A stretch of 21,180 nucleotides of DNA from a virus. Numbering within the stretch: the stretch's first letter is position 1; each line of letters opens with the position of its first letter. The notes beneath the pieces were generated by a model. That model made no database searches. It had not been told where the DNA came from and saw only the letters and a list, made by a program, of their open reading frames with translations. Positions 13,339 through 20,819 of this stretch are shown piece by piece. Both the position numbers and the translations under genes were made by a program. Where the stretch lies: positions 1 through 21,180 of IMG/VR virus record IMGVR_UViG_3300028388_002446; one strand, written 5' to 3'.

Positions 13339-13578
13339 GTTGTTGATTGCGGGACGGTTGTTCGATTTCACATATAGATACATGTTACAGGGGGAGGGGT
13401 GGTTACTTACTAAAAAATTTTTTACTAGCTTACCCTTGGTGTAGCTGTAACAGGTGTAACACGTGTAGCACGTAGGGTTATTTCACATTGGCGCGCGCGC
13501 AGGAACAGCTTGTATCCTGCTGGCAGGTACATGGGGGTCAAAAATCCCCTAATGCGAAATTCTGGAGGAGCCCTCGGG
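13339..13578 (+). promoter_or_regulatory. non-coding gap: candidate origin or operator region
   Basis: This 240-base gap separates replication from packaging genes. It holds an A6T6 block (13412-13423), the 9-bp repeats at 13439-13472, a GC-alternating tract (13491-13500), a near palindrome CCTGC-TG-GCAGG (13516-13527), and a GGGG/CCCC hairpin (13533-13549) ahead of the GGAGGAG site of the next gene. An AT-rich TATAGAT lies at 13373, but I see no matching -35 box. A promoter for late genes is expected here, but I cannot point to one. Confidence 0.5.
13439..13472 (+). repeat. 9-bp iterated repeats
   Basis: Near-tandem copies TGTAACAGG, TGTAACACG and TGTAGCACG (13446, 13455, 13464) with a shorter TGTAGC in front (13440). 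They include the palindrome ACACGTGT (13459-13466). An AT-rich block lies just upstream. Iterons beside an AT-rich element are typical of replication origins or of repressor and ParB-like binding sites; a ParB-domain gene lies directly downstream. Confidence 0.6.
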
Positions 13579-14796
13579 ATGGAAATCGTCTCTGTTGATC
13601 CGATCAAACTCAGGCCACACCCTGACAACGCCAAGATCCACACGGACAAGCAGATCGATCGGATCGCGAAGTCCATGGAGAACACGGGCGGATCGATCCA
13701 GCCCATCGTCGTGGACGAGGATTTTGTGATCCTCGCCGGCCACGGTCGGTGGATGGCCCACAAAAAACGTGGTGACGTGGAATGCCCTGTTATCGTGAAG
13801 AGCGGGCTGTCTCTCGCGCAGAAGCGCAAGTTTTTGCTCGCAGATAATCAGACCAACGCGATGACCGGCAGCGACTTCGACGCCGTCGCCAAGATCCTGC
13901 AATCGCTCGACGGCCAGCAGGTCGATGTGTCTGATATCGGGTTCAGCGAGAAGGAGCTGGACAAGTACCTCGCCTTCGAGGAGGAGGAAGCGGAGCGCGA
14001 CATCATGGCCGAGGCCGGCGAAGCCTCCACCACGGCCCGCGAGCTGAAGGAATCCATCCTGCTCCAGCCAGAGGAGTACGTCGGACCCTTCGAGCTGCCG
14101 CGACTCAAGGAGCACATGCTCGTCGACGAGCTGCCGGAAGAGTTTGTGGTCTGGATGAATCGCCACCGGACCCCGCCACTCGGCAAGGGCCAGATGCACT
14201 ACCACCTGTTCGGTCGCGAGAGCACCAAGGGCCTCGATCCGGCGAACACCCTGATCTCGTTCTACATCGACGATTCGCGGTTTGAGCGGGTCTGGTCGAA
14301 GCTCAAGGAGAACACGCAGCGGTTCCTGAACTCCAACGTCTGGGGCCTCGTGATGCCGGACTTCTCACGGAACATCGATTCGTGGCCCCTGCCCATGAAC
14401 GTCTGGAACACCTACCGGAATTACTACTGCGCCCGCTACTGGCAAGAGGCCGGCCTGCCAATCATCCCCAACCTGTCCTTCGGTTCGCTGGACACCATCG
14501 AAGCGTTCCTCGCGCCCATACCAAAACACTGCCCGGTAGTCTCCGTGCAGCTTCAGACGATTGGGGGCCGAACGATGAAATCAGGGCAGGGCGGCAAGGG
14601 CGCGGACCCTGACGACATGCGAGCACTGGTAGGCACAGCGCTGGACCTGATCAAGCCTGAATCGCTCGTGGTCTACGGCGGCGAACCCGGCTTGATTCTA
14701 GGGCAGGAGTTGTGTACAAGACATGGGACACGCTTTGTTGGCGTGGCCAACCGAGCCACGGCGGCTCAGGATCTTGATCAAGAACGAGGGTTTTAG
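13579..14796 (+). CDS. ParB-like nuclease domain fused to DUF4417
   Basis: A 405-residue protein; ATG 13579 is used because GGAGGAG lies eight bases upstream, whereas the in-frame start at 13510 has none. Residues 1-131 are a ParB/sulfiredoxin-like domain (LRPHPDNAKIHTDKQI, then ILAGHGRWMA with GHGR at 54-57, then LLADNQTN). Residues 132-225 are an acidic linker. Residues 225-395 match DUF4417 (ISFYIDDSRFERVW, MPDFSRNIDSWP, NTYRNYYCARYW, then SLVVYGGEPG), a domain of unknown function seen in mobile elements. It sits between the iterated repeats and the terminase genes, so binding to DNA or a role in packaging or partition is plausible, though the ParB fold in phages is often a nuclease or CTPase-type accessory. 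Confidence 0.82.
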   Translation: MEIVSVDPIKLRPHPDNAKIHTDKQIDRIAKSMENTGGSIQPIVVDEDFVILAGHGRWMAHKKRGDVECPVIVKSGLSLAQKRKFLLADNQTNAMTGSDFDAVAKILQSLDGQQVDVSDIGFSEKELDKYLAFEEEEAERDIMAEAGEASTTARELKESILLQPEEYVGPFELPRLKEHMLVDELPEEFVVWMNRHRTPPLGKGQMHYHLFGRESTKGLDPANTLISFYIDDSRFERVWSKLKENTQRFLNSNVWGLVMPDFSRNIDSWPLPMNVWNTYRNYYCARYWQEAGLPIIPNLSFGSLDTIEAFLAPIPKHCPVVSVQLQTIGGRTMKSGQGGKGADPDDMRALVGTALDLIKPESLVVYGGEPGLILGQELCTRHGTRFVGVANRATAAQDLDQERGF

Positions 14797-14798
14797 CG

Positions 14799-15011
14799 AT
14801 GGGTACACCTTCAGGTGGCGGCGGTGCCGCAGTGGGCGGGGGCCTCGACAATGCGGCCGCGCAATTCGTGGGCAACCTCATTGACGACGTGGCTCCGGGC
14901 GCAACTCGTGAACAGCGCGGCACGATCTTCGACGAGGTAGCGCGTACCGGCGCAGGTGGCGGCGAGCTGTCCACGGCAGCGATCCGGCGCATCATCAACG
15001 CCAACACGTAA
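14799..15011 (+). CDS. small glycine-rich protein
   Basis: A 70-residue protein with GAGGG eight bases before ATG 14799, starting three bases after the previous stop. The first 15 residues are a flexible Gly/Ala-rich stretch; the rest is helical (NAAAQFVGNLIDDV, then ELSTAAIRRIINA). No family recognised. Its place directly before the small terminase suggests a packaging or head role, but this is only context. Confidence 0.55.
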   Translation: MGTPSGGGGAAVGGGLDNAAAQFVGNLIDDVAPGATREQRGTIFDEVARTGAGGGELSTAAIRRIINANT

Positions 15012-15014
15012 ACC

Positions 15015-15467
15015 ATGGCGCGTGTCGGCCGCCCTGCTGCGGGCGACTTTTGCGATACGGAGACCGGCGAGTTCACCGAGGAGGGCAGAAACCTGATCCG
15101 GAGGGCCGCCGGTCTTGGCTTACGCCACAAGGCAATCGCCGCCCTGATCGGCATCACGCAGCCGACGTTCAGCAAGCGGCTCAAGCTCTTCCCCGAAGCC
15201 GAACAAGCCTACGAGCTTGGCAAGGCCGAGGCGGACCTTCAGGTATCCAACGCCCTGTTCCAGAGGGCCATCGGCGGCGACATGGCCGCCATCCGCTGGT
15301 ACGAGATGACGCGCACCGACCGGAACCCGAACATTCCGGTCGTCGAAGACGCTACCAGCTCATCAGTTATCGAAGTCCCTGCAACACTTCCGGAGGATGA
15401 ATGGACGGCGCGGTTCTCCCCACCGGAGAGGCTGGATTCGCCACAGAGCGTGGTGAGCGACCAGTAG
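15015..15467 (+). CDS. terS: terminase small subunit
   Basis: A 150-residue protein with an N-terminal helix-turn-helix (about 36-57: LRHKAIAALIGITQPTFSKR) and a following helical oligomerisation region (EAEQAYELGKAEADLQVS; ALFQRAIGGDMAAIRWYEM), as in small terminases that recognise the packaging site on DNA. The acidic C-terminus would contact the large subunit. No clear ribosome binding site precedes ATG 15015, so coupling to the gene three bases upstream is likely. Its last 67 bases overlap the large subunit gene in another frame. Confidence 0.85.
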   Translation: MARVGRPAAGDFCDTETGEFTEEGRNLIRRAAGLGLRHKAIAALIGITQPTFSKRLKLFPEAEQAYELGKAEADLQVSNALFQRAIGGDMAAIRWYEMTRTDRNPNIPVVEDATSSSVIEVPATLPEDEWTARFSPPERLDSPQSVVSDQ

Positions 15468-16897
15468 CATATCGGCCCCAGCCGGGGCCGCAGGCAGCCT
15501 TCCTATCCTGCCCCATCGAAGAGGTGTTCTTCGGCGGCGCGCGTGGCGGCGGCAAGACGTTCGTACTCGCGCTGGACTGGGTCAAGCATCAGGCGAAGCA
15601 CGGGCGTCATGCCAAAGGCGTCATCTTCCGGAAGTCCTACAAGGAACTCGAAGAGGTCGTCGCCACCTTCCGCGAGGTGACGCGATCCGCTGGCGGCCAG
15701 ATCGTCGCGCAGGAATGCCGGATGCCGAACGGGGCTGTGGTCAAGTTCCGGCACCTGAACAGGGACGCTGACGCCGACGACTATCAGGGCCACCAGTATT
15801 CGTGGATGGCATTCGACGAGATCACGAACTGGGCCAACGAAGCCCCAATCAAGAAGGTCAAGGCGTGCGTGCGCTCTGCTGTCGTGCCGGCCGGCGAGCT
15901 GCGCATCCTCGCCACCGGAAACCCCGGAGGTGCCGGCCACAACTGGGTCAAGGCGCGGTACATCGATCCTGCGCGGCCCTACGAAATTATCAAGGAGTAC
16001 GATGAGGACACGAAGACCTACAAGAGCCGTGTCTTCATCCCATCCCTGCTCAAAGACAACCCTGCCCTCGCCGAAAACGACCCCGGCTATCTCTCTCGAC
16101 TCAAGGACGCCGGCCCAGCATGGCTGGTCAAGGCATGGGTCGAAGGTGACTGGTCCATCGTGGCCGGCGGCATGTTCGACGATGTACTAGACACGAAGAC
16201 GCCGCACGAGCATGGCGGCTTGGTTTGGGGGACGGGCTCTATTTGCCCACCTTTCAAGATTCCTGCCTCGTGGCGCGTAGACCGTGCTTTCGACTGGGGC
16301 AGCAGCCGGCCCTTTTCCGTGGGCTGGTATGCGGAGAGCAATGGCGACGAGGCTATTGCTCAGAACGGGTGTCGGATCATTGTTCCACGTGGGACAGTGT
16401 TTCGGATCGCGGAATGGTACGGCTCGACAGGCGAGCCCAACGTGGGCCTGAAGATGCTGGCCAAGGACGTGGCCAAGGGCATCCTGAATCGCGAGAAGCG
16501 AATGAGGGACAGCGGCATGATCGCCGTGACTCCTCGGCCGGGGCCTGCGGACTCAGCGATCTACAACGCCGAGGATGGGGTATCGATCGGCGACAACATG
16601 GCCTCGGCTGGCGTGAAGTGGCAGCCTGCGGACAAGCGTCCGGGCTCTAGGACGAATGGCTGGGAGTGTATGCGCGAGATGTTCGCTGCTGCTGCGCAGC
16701 CTGTAATGGAGAGGCCGGGGCTGATAGCATTCGACACCTGCCGCGAGTTCTGGCGTACTGTTCCGGTGGCCCCACGCGACGACAAGCGCATCGACGACGT
16801 TGCGACGGACTCCGAGGATCACATTGCAGACGAGGTGCGCTATCGCTGCATGAACCTTGTGCGGGAACTGAAGGTGCGCCGGATAAAGGGAATCTGA
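15401..16897 (+). CDS. terL: terminase large subunit
   Basis: The 498-residue packaging motor. ATG 15401 follows CGGAGG with a short four-base gap, inside the small-subunit gene. ATPase: Walker A GGARGGGKT (45-53), Walker B WMAFDE (135-140) and coupling motif ATGNP (171-175). Nuclease: FDWG (D298), PADS (D384) and DHIADE (D477), the three metal-binding acids of the RNase H-like domain. The ending IDDVATDSEDHIADEVRYR is typical for TerL proteins that work with DUF4055 portals. It is full length with no missing motif. It cuts DNA and drives it into the prohead through the portal encoded next. Confidence 0.94.
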   Translation: MDGAVLPTGEAGFATERGERPVAYRPQPGPQAAFLSCPIEEVFFGGARGGGKTFVLALDWVKHQAKHGRHAKGVIFRKSYKELEEVVATFREVTRSAGGQIVAQECRMPNGAVVKFRHLNRDADADDYQGHQYSWMAFDEITNWANEAPIKKVKACVRSAVVPAGELRILATGNPGGAGHNWVKARYIDPARPYEIIKEYDEDTKTYKSRVFIPSLLKDNPALAENDPGYLSRLKDAGPAWLVKAWVEGDWSIVAGGMFDDVLDTKTPHEHGGLVWGTGSICPPFKIPASWRVDRAFDWGSSRPFSVGWYAESNGDEAIAQNGCRIIVPRGTVFRIAEWYGSTGEPNVGLKMLAKDVAKGILNREKRMRDSGMIAVTPRPGPADSAIYNAEDGVSIGDNMASAGVKWQPADKRPGSRTNGWECMREMFAAAAQPVMERPGLIAFDTCREFWRTVPVAPRDDKRIDDVATDSEDHIADEVRYRCMNLVRELKVRRIKGI

Positions 16898-16898
16898 C

Positions 16899-18317
16899 AT
16901 GGTCAAGTCGATCACACAGGTGGGCTCCGGTGTTGCTACACAGCACATTGAGTACACGTACTACATGGACGAGTGGGAAATCCTGCGTGATCACTTGGCG
17001 GGTTCTCGCCGGATCAAGGAGCAGGGCCAGAAGTACCTGCCGCGTCTCTCCGAACAGGATGACGACGAGTACGATGCGTACAAGCTGCGTGCCCTGTACT
17101 ACGATGCGACAAAGCGCACGCATCAGGCGATGCTCGGCGCGATTCTCTCCAAACCACCCGTTTTCTCCGACTTCGATGAGGAAAGGCACAAGGAAGCGTT
17201 CCGGCAGATAACGCCGGACGGCTACTCCTTCCAGACTTTCGTGCGCAACGTGCTCAGTGAGCTGATCGCTGTCAGCCGGTGCGGGGTGCTTGTGGATCTT
17301 CCGATGACTGGCGGCGACGTGCCGTACTTCGTCATGTACAAGGCCGAGGACATTCTCAACTGGCGATTCGAGCGCGTGAACGACGAGATCATCCTGACCA
17401 TGGTCGTGTTGCGGGAGACGGAGGAGGAGGCGCAGAACCGATACGGCACGCAGCTTGTCACCTACTACCGAGTGCTCGAACTGGTCGATGGCGTATACAT
17501 GCAGTCCAGATACCGGCAGGTCGTGAAGGGCAGCAAGGGCAACACCGAGCTGGGCACCGAGCTTGTTGACGATGACATTGTGCCGTTGAAAGTCGGGCAG
17601 CCGCTTGAGCGCATCCCCTTCGTGTTCTTCACGCCGAAGGGCAATGTGCCGACCTGCGAATCGCCCCTGCTCATGTCGATCGCTGAGATCAACGCCAGCC
17701 ACTATCGGTCCAGCGCGGATCTTGAGCATGGCCGGCACTTCACTGGTCTTCCTACGCCTTGGGTTGCGGGCTTCGATGTCGACATGGAGCTGACCATTGG
17801 CTCCACGAGGGCGTGGGTATCTGACAATCCTTCTGCGAGGGCGGGCTTTTTGGAGTTCACCGGCTCCGGCCTGACCAACCTGCAGGCGGCCCTTGCCGAG
17901 AAGCAGGAACAGATGGCAACGATGGGCGCACGGATGCTCAGGCCACCGCGCAGCGGCGTGGAGGCGGCAGAAACGGCGCGCATTTACCAGAGCGCGGAGA
18001 GCGGGACTTTGGCCTCGCTGGCTCAGGCCGCCTCGGAATCCATGACGGACCTGATCCGTCACTGGCTTCGCTGGCAGGGCATCGAGGACTCCGCTTCGGT
18101 AGAGATGAATCAGGACTACGTTGACACGCGCATCGATGCGCCCATGCTGACGGCGCTGATGAACTCTTGGCTGGCGGGCTCTATCAGCTACGAGACCCTG
18201 TTCTACAACATGCGGCAGGGTGAGGTGCTGCCTGATTCGGCTACCGTGGAATCGGAGCTGGAGAAAATAGAGCAGGAAGGTATGCGCCGAGATGTCCCGC
18301 CAACTGACGCTGAATGA
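16899..18317 (+). CDS. portal protein, DUF4055 family
   Basis: A 472-residue protein following the terminase by one base. Its N-terminal region (YYMDEWEILRDHLAGSRRIK, then GQKYLPRLSEQDDDEYDAYK) and RALYYDATKRTHQAMLGAIL match the DUF4055 family of phage portals, as does IPFVFFTPKGN in the middle and the helical crown near the C-terminus (AAETARIYQSAESGTLASLA). Portals form the twelve-fold ring at one head vertex through which DNA enters and leaves. Position between TerL and the minor head protein is the standard order. It overlaps the next gene by 26 bases. Confidence 0.88.
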   Translation: MVKSITQVGSGVATQHIEYTYYMDEWEILRDHLAGSRRIKEQGQKYLPRLSEQDDDEYDAYKLRALYYDATKRTHQAMLGAILSKPPVFSDFDEERHKEAFRQITPDGYSFQTFVRNVLSELIAVSRCGVLVDLPMTGGDVPYFVMYKAEDILNWRFERVNDEIILTMVVLRETEEEAQNRYGTQLVTYYRVLELVDGVYMQSRYRQVVKGSKGNTELGTELVDDDIVPLKVGQPLERIPFVFFTPKGNVPTCESPLLMSIAEINASHYRSSADLEHGRHFTGLPTPWVAGFDVDMELTIGSTRAWVSDNPSARAGFLEFTGSGLTNLQAALAEKQEQMATMGARMLRPPRSGVEAAETARIYQSAESGTLASLAQAASESMTDLIRHWLRWQGIEDSASVEMNQDYVDTRIDAPMLTALMNSWLAGSISYETLFYNMRQGEVLPDSATVESELEKIEQEGMRRDVPPTDAE

Positions 18318-19233
18318 GGCCCTCGCCTCACAGGTAACACTGCGCTCTGCGGAGGTCATGCGTAGTACAGGAGAAGCGCAGCAAAGAGCCCTCGCCCACC
18401 TGATCCGTCTGGAGCAACAGCTTACTGGCATCCTTGCCCAGTCTTCGCGGGCCAATTACCGAAAGCTGCTGAAGCAGGCTCGCGACACCATCAAGGCCAA
18501 CGTATCGGCAGCGGAGGCTGAAGCGTTGCGGCAGCAGTCGGCGCTCATTGTGTCCGAGGCGCAGGCCACGGCGCAGGCGATAAACATTGCGGTTGGCGGG
18601 CCTTTGGCTACGGCCCCTTCGTCGGAGGCTTTCGTGACGGCGGTCAATCGCAGGGCCGTGGTCATGGGAGCGCCAGCCGAGGAGTGGTGGCGGCGTCAGT
18701 CGCGGCGCACTTTCGAGCGATTCTCCGACATAACCCGCCAAGGCGTGCTGCTCGGCCGCACCAATCAGGAAATGATCTCCGACTGGTCCATGGCCAGCCG
18801 CCAGCTTCGCCGCCATGCCGAAGCGCAGGTACGCACGAGTGTCCAGTCCACCACCAACATGGCCCGCCTAGAAACCCTGAAACGCAACAGCGACGTGATC
18901 AAGGCTGTGCAGGCCGTGGCCACCCTCGACCTACGAACATCGGAAACCTGCAGGGACCGCGACGGCATGTCGTGGCCGCTCGATTCCCCCAGTTTCCCCG
19001 GCCCACCACCATGGCACTGGAACTGTCGAACTACACTCGTGCCGGTGCTGAAGGAATACGACGCCCTGAAGCCTTCGGACAAGCTGAAAGTCCCTGCTGC
19101 TACTAGGGCCTCGATGAACGGGCAGGTGCCGCGATCCATGACCTACTGGGAATGGTTCCGCACGCTCGACGATGGCGATCAGATCAAGGTGCTTGGCCGG
19201 AAGGAATGGGAAAAGTGGAGGGCCAAGCAATGA
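18292..19233 (+). CDS. minor head protein, Mu F-like
   Basis: A 313-residue protein starting at ATG 18292, eleven bases after AGGAAGG. The long N-terminal region is alpha-helical. The C-terminal domain at 205-255 holds the Mu gpF/SPP1 gp7 signature: VATLDLRTSETCRDRDG then PPWHWNCRTTLVPV, with C220, H242 and C245 conserved. These proteins bind the portal and a few copies enter the head, where they help assembly or DNA ejection. Order and length fit the family. It overlaps the sulfotransferase gene by ATGA. Confidence 0.87.
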   Translation: MSRQLTLNEALASQVTLRSAEVMRSTGEAQQRALAHLIRLEQQLTGILAQSSRANYRKLLKQARDTIKANVSAAEAEALRQQSALIVSEAQATAQAINIAVGGPLATAPSSEAFVTAVNRRAVVMGAPAEEWWRRQSRRTFERFSDITRQGVLLGRTNQEMISDWSMASRQLRRHAEAQVRTSVQSTTNMARLETLKRNSDVIKAVQAVATLDLRTSETCRDRDGMSWPLDSPSFPGPPPWHWNCRTTLVPVLKEYDALKPSDKLKVPAATRASMNGQVPRSMTYWEWFRTLDDGDQIKVLGRKEWEKWRAKQ

Positions 19234-19757
19234 AGCCGAAGATGGCCGCCGCGCCGCGCTATAACTGGATCTGGCCGAACAAGAGCTTCGCCTTCATCGG
19301 CGTGCCTAAGTGCGGGTCGATGACGATGCGCAAGGCGCTGGCCTGCAGCAATGGCGTGGTCAGGGAGAAGACGCACCAGATGGCCTGCCGACTGGCCGTG
19401 ATTCGAGACCCTGTTGAGCGGGCCGTGTCGGCCCACGCCCACGGATGGCCGGACGTGCCCATCGAAGACTGGTGGCTGGAGGTGAAGCGCGACCTGTACT
19501 TCGACGTGCATACGACGCCCTACACGGACTGGCTTGGCTGCGACGCCAACAGGATTGTCTGCATCGAAGATATCGACGAATGGTGGCCGGATTTGCGGGC
19601 CATGTTCCGGCATTTGCCGTCCATGCCGCCGCACGAGAACAGGGCCAAGGCGAAGGCCACCCTATCGGCACTCCTCGCCCATGACATTGCCAAGGTCTAC
19701 AGGCGAGATATCGCGCTGTTTGGGCGAGCTAGACACACGGTACGGGCTGTGTTTTAG
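19230..19757 (+). CDS. sulfotransferase-like protein
   Basis: A 175-residue protein with GGAGGG before ATG 19230. FIGVPKCGSMTMRKAL (22-37) is the 5'-phosphosulfate loop of PAPS-dependent sulfotransferases, and RLAVIRDPVERAVSAHAHG (54-72) is the 3'-phosphate-binding motif with the usual RDP...R...S. It would transfer sulfate from PAPS to an unknown acceptor, perhaps a virion or cell-surface glycan. It is shorter than typical bacterial members (about 200-300 residues), so a minimal version or loss of a substrate lid is possible. Its position in the head operon suggests modification of virion or host surface, which is inference. Confidence 0.78.
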   Translation: MKPKMAAAPRYNWIWPNKSFAFIGVPKCGSMTMRKALACSNGVVREKTHQMACRLAVIRDPVERAVSAHAHGWPDVPIEDWWLEVKRDLYFDVHTTPYTDWLGCDANRIVCIEDIDEWWPDLRAMFRHLPSMPPHENRAKAKATLSALLAHDIAKVYRRDIALFGRARHTVRAVF

Positions 19758-19764
19758 TGCCGGA

Positions 19765-19857
19765 ATGATATGTAGGCACGCAGCGGCTTTCGTCTTCCTG
19801 CTCCTCAGTGTCGCGCTTGTCGGCGCTTGTGGCGGGTTGGCGTTGAGGGTTTCCTGA
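19765..19857 (+). CDS. tiny lipoprotein, 30 residues
   Basis: ATG 19765, seven bases after the sulfotransferase stop, reads a basic start (MICRH), a hydrophobic stretch (AAAFVFLLLSVALVGA) and a lipobox LVGAC, with only CGGLALRVS left after cleavage at the cysteine. This is the pattern of a signal-peptidase II substrate. Such short lipoproteins can be outer-membrane spanin subunits or lysis peptides, but no partner spanin is seen. The ribosome binding site is weak (CCGGA). Confidence 0.5.
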   Translation: MICRHAAAFVFLLLSVALVGACGGLALRVS

Positions 19858-19870
19858 CTGAGGGCTGAAA

Positions 19871-20107
19871 ATGAATCTTCGCGACCGAAGAAACCTTGAA
19901 TCCGCGCTGAAGCGACTCGACAAGGCTGAAAAAGAGCTGAAGCGAGCCCGTAGCGTTCTGGCTGGTGTAAGCAAGCGCGCGAATGAAGACGCAGAACGTG
20001 AAGCGGAGCGTAAGGCCGAGGCTGCGCAGAAGAAAACGCGAGAGTGGCAGCGCAAGCAGAATGCCGGCACCAAGAAATCAGGCAGGCGGCTGTCGCGTGG
20101 CGGGTGA
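19871..20107 (+). CDS. basic coiled-coil protein, 78 residues
   Basis: Start ATG 19871 follows GAGGGCTGAAA. Nearly the whole protein is one charged helix (LESALKRLDKAEKELKRARS, then EDAEREAERKAEAAQKKTRE) with a lysine/arginine-rich end. It could bind DNA or act as a scaffold-like helper between head genes. No family recognised. Confidence 0.6.
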   Translation: MNLRDRRNLESALKRLDKAEKELKRARSVLAGVSKRANEDAEREAERKAEAAQKKTREWQRKQNAGTKKSGRRLSRGG

Positions 20108-20143
20108 TCAATCACGAATTGCGGGCAGGGTTGCAGGGGACTG

Positions 20144-20193
20144 CTCCTGCTCGCATAACCTGCGGCTCTGTCCGCACCTAATCTGAGCAGGAG
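20144..20193 (+). promoter_or_regulatory. structured leader that pairs with the ribosome binding site
   Basis: CTCCTGCTC (20144-20152) and GAGCAGGAG (20185-20193) are perfect inverted 9-mers. Inside them TGCGG (20161-20165) pairs with CCGCA (20172-20176), with matching eight-base internal loops. The right outer arm contains the AGGAG of the gene at 20202, so the hairpin would hide its ribosome binding site. The rest of the 94-base gap (20108-20201) shows nothing else. Confidence 0.55.
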
Positions 20194-20201
20194 TTATTCC
20201 T

Positions 20202-20786
20202 ATGGCTGAACCTGTAGTAGACCGCAGCCCCGAGTGGCTGTCCGACGTTGTCGAAACCAGAAACATGCTGGTGGCGACATGGTGTGAGTTGATCCTCAAC
20301 GCACGCAAGCAGATCCTCGAATGCGAGAGCGCCAACGAGGAAACCAACGAGATGTCGTCGCACGACATTCGCCGTCTTGAAGCGGACATTGCGGAGATTC
20401 GCGATCACGAGCAGTTTGGCCTCCAGCGCCCTCGCCGTGACGCGCCGCACAGCAAGAACCGGCTCTACAAGATCGAGTTCGTCGGCCTTGAGTCCAACAT
20501 TCGCGTCACCAATCGGTTCTGCCGCGACATCGCCCGCCTGTTCGAAGAGGCGTTTCAGGAGGTCAGCGAGGGCGATTCCGCCAACTCGCGCGGCGCGTTG
20601 AATGTTCACGACGTTGCCCGTACCGAGCAGCACTGGCAGGAAATCGAAGAGTACATCAAGCTTGCCAAGGCGCACACGCCGAAGGATCAACCGGCTGTCA
20701 CGCCTTCCGGCATTCGTAACGGCCCCGGCTCCAGCAACAGCGCCCCTGAGTATTCGGTAACGCTGGCAACGGATAGCCGGTCGTAA
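20202..20786 (+). CDS. hypothetical protein, 194 residues
   Basis: ATG 20202 has CAGGAG eight bases upstream. The protein is acidic and mostly helical (SPEWLSDVVETRNMLVATW; SSHDIRRLEADIAEIRDH; NRFCRDIARLFEEAFQEV) with a flexible, Ser/Pro/Gly-rich C-terminus from about 160. No signal peptide or enzyme motif is visible and I do not recognise the family. Its place after the portal and minor head genes suggests a virion or assembly role, such as scaffold-like. Translation may be controlled by the leader hairpin. Confidence 0.7.
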   Translation: MAEPVVDRSPEWLSDVVETRNMLVATWCELILNARKQILECESANEETNEMSSHDIRRLEADIAEIRDHEQFGLQRPRRDAPHSKNRLYKIEFVGLESNIRVTNRFCRDIARLFEEAFQEVSEGDSANSRGALNVHDVARTEQHWQEIEEYIKLAKAHTPKDQPAVTPSGIRNGPGSSNSAPEYSVTLATDSRS

Positions 20787-20819
20787 GCCCCTTCGCTTCG
20801 GTGACTGGGGTCAGCGGCA

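Noticed and set aside
13373-13380. TATAGAT as a -10 box in the 13339-13578 gap
   Set aside because: No -35 element at the right distance and no extended -10; kept only as an AT-rich note.
16647-18455. Long minus-strand open frame opposite the portal and minor head genes
   Set aside because: It lies fully antisense to well-identified genes, and its codons give arginine- and histidine-rich sequence without any recognisable domain, as expected for GC-rich shadows.
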